The notes under the pieces are model-generated. The model worked only from the letters and a program-made list of their open reading frames with translations. It did no database searches and was not told the origin of the DNA. This document shows positions 22,997 through 30,577 of a stretch of 30,577 nt of DNA, in pieces. The stretch covers positions 1-30,577 of the forward strand of contig CAYSHP010000027.1 in the NCBI GenBank assembly GCA_964430875.1. The letters run 5' to 3'. The stretch comes from M55B127 sp035269185. Its GTDB lineage: Bacteria; Bacillota; Halanaerobiia; Halanaerobiales; M55B127. The stretch's first letter is position 1. The number at the start of each line of letters is the position of its first letter. The position numbers were made by a program, and so were the translations under genes.

Positions 22997-24343
22997 TTAA
23001 ATTCTTTTGCCAATTTCTTTACTAGATACATGATAAATATTTACCTTTTGATATTTTGCACCCTCTTGCTCTTTGAACTCTAATTTATCTCCCATTACTT
23101 TTAAAAGAAACTCATTCTTACCGGTTGGTATAATCTCAAAAACAGGACCTCTCCCCATTTGGGCAAAATATTTACCCTGTCGATTTATTATCTTTACTTC
23201 TCGTCCGGAATTTAATTTATAAGTACCTGCATATTTTTCAAAGTTGTCTTCATCTAATTTAAAATCAGTATTTGGTAGATAATACTCTTTATTAAAAACT
23301 ATTGCAGTGAGATCTTTTGTTATCTTCTCAATTGGAATTCCATTAATATTACTTAAGACAATAATAGCAACATCATCATTAATATATCTGATAATGGAAC
23401 CAGTATAGCCCATTGTTCCACCGTGATGATAATATCTCTTATGACCCAACATTTCATCAATTTTAAAGCCAAATCCATAATTTCCTTTATAAACTTTAAA
23501 CATCTTATTTAAACTTTCTTCACTTAAAATCTTATTTGTATATAAAGCCCTATCCCATTTATATAAATCACTTGTTGTAGAATAAAGAGCTCCCGCTCCA
23601 TGAGCAAATGTGGCATCATCATGGTACATATTCATTTTACTACCATTTGGATTTAAGATATAACCCGAAGTTCTACCTTTAATTATTTTATGGTGATAAG
23701 CAAAACCTGTATTTCTCATTTTTAGAGGTTTTAATATATTCTCTTTTAAATATTGTTCATAACTTGTATTTGATAATTTTTCAATAATATAACCTAATAA
23801 TACATAATTTGAATTACAGTATTGAAATTTTTCACCAGGTTTAAAATTTAATTCCTTATCCTTAAATAAGTTAATTACTTCTAGTAATTGAATTCTTTTT
23901 CCCATCATATCTCTAAATTTTTGTGTTCTAGTGTAATCAAAGATTCCTGAGGTATGATTTAGTAGGTGTTTAATTTTTATTTCTTCTCCATTTGGATAGT
24001 CTTTTAGATATGTATTAATACTATTTTCTACTTTTAATTTTCCCTTTTCCTCTAATTGTAAAATTGCGGCTGCTGTAAACTGTTTGGTCAAAGAACCTAT
24101 TCTATATACTTTATCTTTGGTATTATTTACATCTAATTCAAGATCAGCTTTACCATAACCTTTGTTGATAATAATTTCTCCATCCTTTGCTATGAGAACA
24201 GAACCGCTAAATACTCCAATTTCTGTATAGGTAGTCATATAATCATCAATTTGTTTTTCGATCCCAGTTTCCGCATATATAATACTTGAACTAAATAACA
24301 TCATAATTAAAAACCCAACAATAAAAACCATTTTTTTATTCAT
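22997..24343 (-). CDS. Exported serine hydrolase, class C beta-lactamase/DD-peptidase type
   Basis: 448 residues, AAAGGAG SD. Signal peptide 1-24 (cleavage after IIYA). The serine-enzyme motifs are S84-L-T-K87, Y175-C-N177 and H307-G-G. The C-terminal 100 residues (YAGTYKLNSGREVKI...) match the DUF3471-like lipocalin-type extension of AmpH/EstB relatives. It probably acts on peptidoglycan peptides, D-amino acid peptides or esters rather than as a true beta-lactamase. It is driven by a consensus promoter with an overlapping 10-bp inverted repeat, so tight repression by an unlinked regulator is likely. Confidence 0.93.
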   Translation of the reverse strand: MNKKMVFIVGFLIMMLFSSSIIYAETGIEKQIDDYMTTYTEIGVFSGSVLIAKDGEIIINKGYGKADLELDVNNTKDKVYRIGSLTKQFTAAAILQLEEKGKLKVENSINTYLKDYPNGEEIKIKHLLNHTSGIFDYTRTQKFRDMMGKRIQLLEVINLFKDKELNFKPGEKFQYCNSNYVLLGYIIEKLSNTSYEQYLKENILKPLKMRNTGFAYHHKIIKGRTSGYILNPNGSKMNMYHDDATFAHGAGALYSTTSDLYKWDRALYTNKILSEESLNKMFKVYKGNYGFGFKIDEMLGHKRYYHHGGTMGYTGSIIRYINDDVAIIVLSNINGIPIEKITKDLTAIVFNKEYYLPNTDFKLDEDNFEKYAGTYKLNSGREVKIINRQGKYFAQMGRGPVFEIIPTGKNEFLLKVMGDKLEFKEQEGAKYQKVNIYHVSSKEIGKRI

Positions 24344-24781
24344 TTGTCTCAGCTCCTTTAATAATATATAGTGTTTTAGTGCATTACTTAACTAATGCAC
24401 TATTATTATAAACAAAAATCCCGGGCTTTGTCAAGTGAAATGATAAAAATTTATAAATAATTTTTTTAATTAATATATTAAGATAATTAATTATAAATTT
24501 TACTTATATTCTTCAAAATTATAATCAAATAAATATTGTTAATCTCAACCTGTAAATATTATATTTATCTCCCTAATAATGGAAATCATTACTTTTTAAC
24601 AAACAGCAGGAATGTTAACCTTTTTACTGTATTATATATATACTAAATTATTTTTTTATTTTAAAATAATGGAAAAAGTTTTGAAAGGAGGTTATAGATA
24701 AATATTAATAATTTAAGTATGGATAATTTTTAAACATTAATATTAAAAAAGTAGTTTAATAATCGAGGAGGAATTTTTTTA
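24344..24781. other. Divergent regulatory region between serine hydrolase and the ABC importer
   Basis: No gene found. The left part holds the promoter and operator of the serine hydrolase. The right part is the leader of the importer operon. It has a TTAACA-N11-TGTTAA inverted repeat (24596-24618) and a possible promoter (TTAACC, 18 bases, TATACT, around 24615-24644). An SD AAAGGAGG (24684-24691) has no canonical start codon after it at normal spacing, and the true SD GAGGAGG lies just before 24782. Confidence 0.65.
24377..24434 (-). promoter_or_regulatory. Consensus promoter with operator for the serine hydrolase
   Basis: On the minus strand there is a -35 TTGACA (24429-24434), an 18-base spacer and a -10 TATAAT (24405-24410). 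Two bases further on, and covering the likely transcription start, is a perfect inverted repeat: TAGTGCATTA, six bases, TAATGCACTA (24377-24402). This is a clear dimer operator. Its form recalls sites of GntR-family (YtrA-type) repressors, but no such gene is in the window. Confidence 0.8.
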
Positions 24782-26509
24782 ATGAAAAAATTAACTGTTT
24801 TGACTTTAATATTTGTCTTTTTATTTTCTTTAACAATCGCAGTTACAGCCCAAGATGTTGAACTTAAAGATCCTTGGGTTTCAGAAAGACCACAGGGTGA
24901 ACACGGGGGAACCCTTGTTTCAACTTTATTAGGTGACCCTAAAACATTTAATGTCATTACTGCTCAAGAAACTTCTTCTACAGATATCATAGAAGATTAT
25001 GTTTTTGAAGGCCTTGTTTCAAGACATGGAGTTACTACTGAATTTATTCCTGAACTTGCTAGAGATTGGGAAATTAGTAAAGATGGTACACTTTATACAT
25101 TTTATTTAAGAAGAGGTGTTCAATGGAGTGATGGCGTTGAATTTACTGCTGATGATGTGATATTTACATTTGATGTTGTAAAAGACGAAGATGTTCCAAC
25201 CAGTACTAGAGACGTTATGATGGTTGATGGAGAATTCCCAGAATACAGAAAAGTAGATAAATATACAGTAGAAATTGAAATTCCTAAACCATTTGCGCCC
25301 TTCTTAAATAATATGACCACATTTATCATTCCAAAACATAAACTCTATGATGCCTGGCAGGCAGGTAACTTTAATGATATGTGGGGTATAGATACTAAAC
25401 CTCCTGAAATTGTAGGTACCGGACCGTTTACTATTGGTGAATACAGACCTGGTGAAAGAGTTGTAATGCTTAGAAACTCCTTCCATTGGAGAAGAGATCC
25501 ACAGGGTAAACCTCTTCCCTATATTATTAGATGGGTAAGAGTTATTGCAGAAAGTCAAGAAACTCAAGCTTTAATGTTTGAAAAAGGACAAACTCATGCC
25601 CTTGGAGTTAGAGGTATTGATTTCGAACGTTTTAAAGAAAATGCCGAAGAAGGCAACTACCATATGGTAAATGGTGGACCTACCTTTGGTACTAATTTCT
25701 TAGTATTTAATATGAACCCACGAAATCCTAAATTAGAAGAACAACCTTGGAAATATGATTGGTTTACAAATCTTCATTTCAGAAGAGCGGTTGCTTATTC
25801 TATGGATAAAGATACTATGATAGACCAAGCTTTAGCTGGTTATGGTTCCAAACAGTGGAGTCCAGTCAGTGAACCAAATAAAGTTTATCTAAATGAAGAT
25901 GTTAAGAAGTATCCTTACAACTTAGAAAAAGCTAGAGAAGAACTTGAAGCTGGAGGATTTTCTTGGGACGACAATGGTAATCTAGTAGATAAGGATGGTA
26001 GAAGAGTAGAGTTTAATATGGTAACAAACTCTGGAAATACTCAAAGAGAAGCTATATTAAATATTATTGCCACTGAGTTAAGGGAATTAGGTATGAAGAT
26101 TAATTCTACTCCTATTGAATTTAATAAATTAGTTAATCAATTAATGAGCGAATGGAACTATGATACTATCATTATTGGTCTAACTGGTGGAGTAGAACCA
26201 CATAGTGGTGCCAATGTATGGCCTTCCCATGGACACTTACACATGTGGAATCCTCAACAAGAAGAACCTGCTACAGAATGGGAAGCTCGCATTGACGAAC
26301 TATTTGAAAAAGGAGCTAGTGCAACTGAGATAGAAGAAAGAGTTAAATATTACAATGAATTCCAGGAAATTATAGCTGAAAGAGTCCCTGTTATATATAC
26401 TGTTACCCCAAATGCTCTGTATGCAGTTAGAAACACACTTAAAAACACTGAACCAACTGCTTATGGAGAAATGTGGTGGAATATTTACGAACATTACATT
26501 ACTGAATAA
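24782..26509 (+). CDS. Peptide-type ABC transporter substrate-binding protein (family 5)
   Basis: 575 residues. Signal peptide 1-23 (cleavage after VTA) with no cysteine, so this is a free periplasmic protein and not a lipoprotein. The family 5 binding-protein signature is present: LARDWEISKDGTLYTFYLRR, then WSDGVEFTADDVIFTFD. A later part FRRAVAYSMDKDTMID and YNLEKAREELEAGGF are typical of OppA/DppA-like proteins, which also include binders of oligosaccharides. The lack of a lipobox suits a bacterium with an outer membrane. It is the first gene of an operon with two permeases; a strong hairpin after it should make it more abundant than they are. Confidence 0.94.
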   Translation: MKKLTVLTLIFVFLFSLTIAVTAQDVELKDPWVSERPQGEHGGTLVSTLLGDPKTFNVITAQETSSTDIIEDYVFEGLVSRHGVTTEFIPELARDWEISKDGTLYTFYLRRGVQWSDGVEFTADDVIFTFDVVKDEDVPTSTRDVMMVDGEFPEYRKVDKYTVEIEIPKPFAPFLNNMTTFIIPKHKLYDAWQAGNFNDMWGIDTKPPEIVGTGPFTIGEYRPGERVVMLRNSFHWRRDPQGKPLPYIIRWVRVIAESQETQALMFEKGQTHALGVRGIDFERFKENAEEGNYHMVNGGPTFGTNFLVFNMNPRNPKLEEQPWKYDWFTNLHFRRAVAYSMDKDTMIDQALAGYGSKQWSPVSEPNKVYLNEDVKKYPYNLEKAREELEAGGFSWDDNGNLVDKDGRRVEFNMVTNSGNTQREAILNIIATELRELGMKINSTPIEFNKLVNQLMSEWNYDTIIIGLTGGVEPHSGANVWPSHGHLHMWNPQQEEPATEWEARIDELFEKGASATEIEERVKYYNEFQEIIAERVPVIYTVTPNALYAVRNTLKNTEPTAYGEMWWNIYEHYITE

Positions 26510-26536
26510 CAATATCTAACAATTTAAATTAAAGTT

Positions 26537-26564
26537 GAGAGAAAGGGGATATCCCCTTTCTCTC
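26537..26564 (+). terminator. Intercistronic hairpin after the binding-protein gene
   Basis: A 28-base perfect palindrome with 14-bp arms starting GAGAGAAAGGGG. A run of eight T occurs, but 14 bases further on, so it is not a classic terminator. It probably stabilises the binding-protein mRNA and reduces reading into the permease genes. Confidence 0.75.
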
Positions 26565-26606
26565 TTCAAGTTATTATATTTTTTTTATGAAAGGAGTACC
26601 TAATTA

Positions 26607-27575
26607 ATGCGTACCTATATTTTAAGAAGACTTTTACAAGCAATACCTTTACTTTTGGCAATATCTCTACTCTCCTTTTTTATAATGCAGTTATCTCCTG
26701 GTAGTTATTTAGATACTATGAAACTGAATCCGGATGTATCGGAAGAACTCATTGAAACTATGAAAAGACAGTATGGATTAGACAAAAGTGTTCCAGAACA
26801 ATATTTTCACTGGTTATGGCAGATCATACAGGGAAATTTTGGTGAGTCATTTACTTATCAAGTACCTGTAATTCATGTGATAAAAACACGGGTTGTAAAT
26901 ACAATGATCTTATCTGTGGCGGCAATGTTTATAGCTTGGGGTTTTTCCATTCCCATTGGTATTTATTCAGCCACACATAAATATACAATCGGCGACAACA
27001 TTTTTACAAGTTTAGCTTTTGTAGGTTTATCAATACCAAATTTCTTTTTTGCACTTTTACTTTTATTTTTAATAGTAAAATTTAATGTTCCTTTGCCCAT
27101 AAACGGGATGACAAGTATTATGCATGATTTTATGTCACCTATGGGTAAAATTATAGATATATTAAAACATTTACTGGTCCCAGCTGTTGTTTTAGGTACT
27201 GCCAGTATGGCAACTTTAACCCGTATTATGAGGGGTCAGATGATTGAAGCGATGAGATCAGATTATATACGTACAGCTAAGGCGAAAGGTTTAAAAAATA
27301 GAAAAGTTGTCTATAAACACGCCTTCCGAAATGCAATTAATCCAATGATTACAATTTTCGGTTTTCAAATTAGTATGCTTCTCAGTGGGGCAGCCTTAAC
27401 AGAAACAGTCACTGGTTGGCCGGGCCTGGGTAAAATGATGTTAACTGCTGTCCGTTCAAAAGACCTTTATCTTGCGATGGCAGGTCTAATGATCGGAAGT
27501 GTCTTACTTATCATTGGTAATTTAATTGCAGATGTCTTATTAGCAGTCAGCGATCCACGTATAAGATATAGTTAA
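26607..27575 (+). CDS. Peptide-type ABC transporter permease, DppB-like
   Basis: 322 residues, six membrane segments. The N-terminus MRTYILRRLLQAIPLLLAIS and the segment YGLDKSVPEQYFHWLWQIIQ are typical of DppB/OppB. The EAA loop that docks to the ATPase is DYIRTAKAKGLKNRKVVYKH followed by AFRNAINP. AAGGAGT serves as SD. The second permease starts 11 bases after it. Together with the binding protein it should import peptides or oligosaccharides. Confidence 0.95.
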   Translation: MRTYILRRLLQAIPLLLAISLLSFFIMQLSPGSYLDTMKLNPDVSEELIETMKRQYGLDKSVPEQYFHWLWQIIQGNFGESFTYQVPVIHVIKTRVVNTMILSVAAMFIAWGFSIPIGIYSATHKYTIGDNIFTSLAFVGLSIPNFFFALLLLFLIVKFNVPLPINGMTSIMHDFMSPMGKIIDILKHLLVPAVVLGTASMATLTRIMRGQMIEAMRSDYIRTAKAKGLKNRKVVYKHAFRNAINPMITIFGFQISMLLSGAALTETVTGWPGLGKMMLTAVRSKDLYLAMAGLMIGSVLLIIGNLIADVLLAVSDPRIRYS

Positions 27576-27586
27576 GGAGGGTAAAA

Positions 27587-28699
27587 ATGGATAAAATAAA
27601 TCAAAAACCCAGAAATTTAAAATCAGGCAATAATAATGAATATGAATTTTGGAATGAAACCTGGAAAAGAATGAGGCGCCATAAAATGGCCGTTATTGGC
27701 GGCACAATAATTATAGTTCTTTATTTAATAGTAATCTTTGCCGGCTTTTTATCCCCATATAATCCTTATAAAAGTTTTAAAAAGCATTTTTTCCACCCTC
27801 CCACTAAAGTACATTTTACTGATGAGGATGGTTTAAGTTGGCCCTATGTATATAGAACTGAATCTGTGGGTTGGGCTGACTATGAAGTAATAGAAGATAA
27901 AAAATATCCTATAAAACTTTTCCATCGAGGGCAGGAATATGAATTATTAAATCTATTCAAAACCGATCTACATCTGTTTGGAGTTGATGAACCAGCTCAT
28001 CTATTCTTGTTAGGTTCTGATAATTATGGACGTGATCTCTTTACCCGCATATTATTTGGAGGAAGAGTTTCAATGTTTATTGGTTTTGTTGCCATTTTTA
28101 TTACTACAATCATTGGATTGATTGTAGGAGGAATTGCAGGTTATTATGGAGGATGGGTTGATAATATCTTAATGAGGTTTGCAGAAGTTATTATGTCTAT
28201 ACCATCCTTTTATCTATTACTAGCTTTGGCAGCTGTTTTACCGATCGATATCTCCTCAACTGTACGTTTCTTTTTAATTATTTCAATTCTATCTTTTAGA
28301 GGTTGGGCAGGTATGGCTCGTGTAATTCGCGGTATGGTATTATCTATTCGTAATGAAGATTATGTATTAGCAGCAGAGGCAATCGGTGCTAAAGATCCCC
28401 GTATTATCCAAAAACATGTCTTACCTGTTACTACTACCTATGTAATAGTAAGGGCTACAGTTTCAATTCCGGGTTATATTATTATGGAATCAGGTTTAAG
28501 TTTTTTAGGATTAGGGATCCAAGAACCCAATGCCAGTTGGGGTAATATGTTAACAGCGGCTCAAAACGTTACAAAAATAACTAGATTTCCCTGGCTTTTA
28601 ATACCCGGTTTTATGATATTCTTTGCAGTTTTAAGTTATAATTTACTTGGTGATGGATTAAGAGATGCCTTAGATCCAAAAGCCACTGAAACTAATTAA
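27587..28699 (+). CDS. Peptide-type ABC transporter permease, DppC-like, with long periplasmic loop
   Basis: 370 residues, about 70 longer than standard DppC. A cytoplasmic N-terminus with WKRMRRHKMAVIGG leads to helix 1 (about 38-57), and then about 80 extra residues (about 60-140) form a loop outside the membrane before LGSDNYGRDLFTRILFGGRV. The EAA loop is EDYVLAAEAIGAKDPRIIQK. Such extended DppC forms occur in several anaerobe transporters. SD AAGGAGG. It is the last gene before a strong terminator, so the ATPase subunits are encoded elsewhere. Confidence 0.95.
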   Translation: MDKINQKPRNLKSGNNNEYEFWNETWKRMRRHKMAVIGGTIIIVLYLIVIFAGFLSPYNPYKSFKKHFFHPPTKVHFTDEDGLSWPYVYRTESVGWADYEVIEDKKYPIKLFHRGQEYELLNLFKTDLHLFGVDEPAHLFLLGSDNYGRDLFTRILFGGRVSMFIGFVAIFITTIIGLIVGGIAGYYGGWVDNILMRFAEVIMSIPSFYLLLALAAVLPIDISSTVRFFLIISILSFRGWAGMARVIRGMVLSIRNEDYVLAAEAIGAKDPRIIQKHVLPVTTTYVIVRATVSIPGYIIMESGLSFLGLGIQEPNASWGNMLTAAQNVTKITRFPWLLIPGFMIFFAVLSYNLLGDGLRDALDPKATETN

Positions 28700-28738
28700 A
28701 AAAAAGGATGAGGTAATATTACCTCATCCTCTTATTAT
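28698..28738. terminator. Bidirectional terminator after the ABC importer operon
   Basis: A 26-base perfect palindrome (28705-28730, arms beginning AGGATGAGG). It is followed by a T-rich stretch on the plus strand and by seven T on the minus strand (A-run 28698-28704), so it also serves the small minus-strand gene. Confidence 0.92.
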
Positions 28739-28972
28739 TTATATCTTTTTTAAAAACTTTTTGACCATTCTATCCCATTCTCTGGTTTCTATTTCAACAA
28801 CAGATTTATTATCTTCTTTACAACAACTTATCTTCACATGTCCTCCTCCACCTGTATAACTAGAACAATCTTCTTCTTTATCTCTTTTGAGTCCTAGTTC
28901 TTGTTCAAAAAAATTATCTGCTTTATTAAAAACTTCTTCACAACTTATTTTAGACTTCTTTTCATAAACCAT
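28739..28972 (-). CDS. Small cysteine-containing protein of unknown function (77 residues)
   Basis: 77 residues from the ATG at 28972, chosen because AAGGAGGG lies 6 bases upstream; a longer frame to 29014 is open but has no SD. It has cysteines at 11, 36, 50 and 51, a glycine stretch YTGGGGHVKI (39-48) and a basic C-terminus (MVKKFLKKI). The C-S-S...C-C arrangement could bind metal or form disulfides. The helix-strand-strand-helix appearance suggests a small alpha/beta domain. I recognise no family. It sits between the importer terminator and the MFS gene, about 85 bases from the latter on the same strand. Confidence 0.7.
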   Translation of the reverse strand: MVYEKKSKISCEEVFNKADNFFEQELGLKRDKEEDCSSYTGGGGHVKISCCKEDNKSVVEIETREWDRMVKKFLKKI

Positions 28973-29056
28973 TATAACCCTCCTTCGATCTATGATAGCT
29001 TTCTTTATTTTCATATATATATTATATTATTTTGAAGATTCTTTTTCTGTTAATAA

Positions 29057-30316
29057 TTAACCTTCATTATTCTTTCTTACGGATTTTTTAGAAAAGTTAC
29101 CTTCTTTAAAGTTGTGAAATATTATTAAAGCCAAAAGTGCTCCTAACATGACAAAAAAGCTGGTGGTCCAAATATTTCTAACTGGAAAGTTATCAATAAA
29201 AATACCACCTAGTTGTGGGGCAATGGCATAGCCAGCTCCAGAAATAAACATAAATATAGAGTTAAAACGAGCCCGGTGACTCACAGGGGCATGAGCAGCA
29301 ATATAAACATTAATATTAGTTGCTTCTAAAATCTCACCAATAGTCCAAATAAAAGTAGAAATTAAAAGAATAGGAAATGAATTTACAAATCTAATCATCC
29401 CAAAACCTATCGCAAATAAAATACCACCCATAATTATATTAAATATCGGTTTAAATTTTAAAGTTAACCCTGTAACAAATATAGTGAATATTACTACTAT
29501 AAATGCATTGAAGCTCATATTCATTCCATAAATTGAAGGCCCTCTTGTAGCAAATATCTCATTTAACTGGATAGGTAGGGCAAATGATCCTTGCGCATAA
29601 ACTATCCTATAAAAAAACATTATAAAGGCAAATACGATGATACTCGGTCTTTTTAATAACACTCGAAATAAAGAACCTTTTTCTGATCTTTCCAGTTCAG
29701 GTAGTTCTTCATCAGGAATTTTTTCTGCTAATTCTTTAGTTTCTGGTACATAAATAGCTATTAAGGTAATCGCAATAAAAGCAGTCGCTGCATCACCTAA
29801 AAACAAAAGTGGGAGATAATTATTAAATAAAAACCCAGCTATCATAGGTCCTACTGCATACCCAGTATTCCAACCCAAATATTGAAGGGAATATGCCTTT
29901 TTTCTTTCTTTTCCACTGGTTAAATCAGAAATCATAGCTGTAAAACAAGGATTAACAGCGCCATTAAAAAAAGACATCGCAATCAAAAAATATATAACTG
30001 CTTTACTTTCACCTAAAAAAGCAGGTGGTATAAGCATAGAAGCCATGAGAAGTGAAGAAGTTATGTATAATTTTTTTCGTCCAAATTTATCAGCTAATTT
30101 GGCTCCCGTAAACATACCAGGGACATTTGCAACTGCTGCTAAAGTAACATAAGTACCAGCTGCAGAAGCAGATAACCCAAGTTTTTGTGTTAAAAACATA
30201 GTTAAAAAAGGTGCCACAAAAGCCCCCATGGAATTAATAACCTGTGCTATAAAGATAATATATATATTTCTATTTAGTCCTCTATATGTATCTAATGCGT
30301 TTTTTATTTTACCCAT
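29057..30316 (-). CDS. MFS transporter, DHA1-like
   Basis: 419 residues, twelve membrane segments, GGGAG SD 7 bases before the ATG. The MFS loop 2-3 motif is GAKLADKFGRKKLY (about 71-84). A second, weaker copy occurs after helix 8. A charged central loop lies between helices 6 and 7 (PETKELAEKIPDEELPELER). It probably exports a small molecule; the substrate is not readable. Its transcription may run on into the small cysteine protein gene. Confidence 0.94.
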   Translation of the reverse strand: MGKIKNALDTYRGLNRNIYIIFIAQVINSMGAFVAPFLTMFLTQKLGLSASAAGTYVTLAAVANVPGMFTGAKLADKFGRKKLYITSSLLMASMLIPPAFLGESKAVIYFLIAMSFFNGAVNPCFTAMISDLTSGKERKKAYSLQYLGWNTGYAVGPMIAGFLFNNYLPLLFLGDAATAFIAITLIAIYVPETKELAEKIPDEELPELERSEKGSLFRVLLKRPSIIVFAFIMFFYRIVYAQGSFALPIQLNEIFATRGPSIYGMNMSFNAFIVVIFTIFVTGLTLKFKPIFNIIMGGILFAIGFGMIRFVNSFPILLISTFIWTIGEILEATNINVYIAAHAPVSHRARFNSIFMFISGAGYAIAPQLGGIFIDNFPVRNIWTTSFFVMLGALLALIIFHNFKEGNFSKKSVRKNNEG

Positions 30317-30467
30317 TCATAATCTCCCTATTCTTTTTTTAATATATTAATTAATATTTATCAATATATAATGCATATTATGTAATATTATTAATTATGC
30401 TATTAATTTATTTAATTTTATTATATTTCATCCTAACTCAAAAGTAAAGTTTTTTATCATTTTTTAC

Positions 30468-30496
30468 AAAAAAAATAGATGCTAATTTCTAGCACC
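30468..30496 (-). terminator. Terminator of a gene at the right edge
   Basis: A 7-bp stem with one G-U pair (30478-30484 with 30490-30496) is followed on the minus strand by TA and eight T. It lies 25 bases after the stop of the partial frame at the window edge. Confidence 0.7.
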
Positions 30497-30520
30497 TTAT
30501 TAAAAAATTTGTTTATTAAT

Positions 30521-30577
30521 TTAAAATTTTAAATTATAATTTTTCAAAGCTTTTTTATCAACCCTCATTCTGGCTGT
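30521..30577 (-). CDS. Possible C-terminus of a gene running in from the right
   Basis: The last 18 codons of a minus-strand frame, ending in TAA, read TARMRVDKKALKNYNLKF. It is too short to identify. The properly placed terminator just after it is the main reason to think a gene ends here. Confidence 0.4.
   Translation of the reverse strand, partial: TARMRVDKKALKNYNLKF

Noticed and set aside
22997..24343. True beta-lactamase resistance gene
   Set aside because: The motifs fit the wider class C serine hydrolase family and the C-terminal extension fits AmpH/EstB-like peptidases or esterases; resistance cannot be claimed.
24730..24957. 75-codon minus-strand frame across the start of the binding-protein gene
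   Set aside because: It overlaps a clear gene and the SD of that gene on the opposite strand; it has no coding features of its own.
25304..25567. 87-codon minus-strand frame inside the binding-protein gene
   Set aside because: Shadow frame; the plus-strand protein is unmistakable here.
1..30577. CRISPR array, tRNA, rRNA, insertion sequence or prophage
   Set aside because: No regularly spaced direct repeats, no tRNA or rRNA sequence, no transposase, integrase or phage structural gene was found on either strand.

Overview
The window is very AT-rich DNA with dense, mostly minus-strand genes, strong Shine-Dalgarno (SD) sites and many UUG/GUG starts. This fits a low-GC, probably anaerobic Firmicute. 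Protein style (flavodoxin-like reductases, iron-sulfur flavoprotein, peptide ABC importer, several small-molecule exporters) and a peptide-binding protein whose signal peptide lacks a lipobox cysteine suggest a diderm such as a Halanaerobiales-type bacterium. That placement is inference. No rRNA, tRNA, CRISPR array, insertion sequence or phage gene was seen.

Layout. 0.1-1.5 kb (+): a secreted 23-residue-repeat protein and an alpha/beta hydrolase. 1.5-2.8 kb (-): a two-gene cassette of an iron-sulfur-flavoprotein-like protein and a flavodoxin-fold reductase. 2.9-5.3 kb (-): TetR, ABC ATPase and ABC permease. 5.4-7.8 kb (-): MarR, MATE exporter and cupin. 7.9-8.6 kb (-): a full-length heliorhodopsin. 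9.0-10.9 kb (+): cold-shock protein and DEAD-box RNA helicase. 11.0-13.8 kb (-): a second copy of the two-gene flavin cassette, followed by an FMN-binding membrane protein, a TetR regulator and a thioredoxin-type arsenate reductase. 14.2-15.0 kb (-): ZIP metal transporter. 15.2-15.9 kb (+): secreted glutaminyl cyclase. 16.0-17.9 kb (-): membrane-anchored S33 hydrolase, secreted DUF4097-like protein and a 74-residue unknown. 18.0-21.5 kb (-): nitroreductase and a MalT-like LuxR-family ATPase regulator. 21.6-22.3 kb (+): an unrecognised membrane protein with an HIHH/DE signature. 22.3-24.3 kb (-): methyltransferase and class C beta-lactamase-type serine hydrolase. 24.8-28.7 kb (+): binding protein and two permeases of a peptide-type ABC importer, without ATPases. 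28.7-30.3 kb (-): small cysteine-containing protein and an MFS transporter. The right edge holds what looks like the end of another minus-strand gene.

Main points. The heliorhodopsin keeps the retinal lysine (K239), the counterion glutamate (E104) and the two conserved histidines. It sits next to a cold-shock gene and a MarR-MATE operon, with no retinal-synthesis gene in view. The flavin cassette occurs twice, 11 kb apart. Its iron-sulfur partner is 190 residues in both copies after start correction, with cysteines at identical positions, and the second copy has gained a putatively flavinylated membrane protein and a TetR gene. Several promoters carry well-placed palindromes that look like operators, the clearest being a 10-bp inverted repeat just downstream of the -10 of the serine hydrolase promoter.
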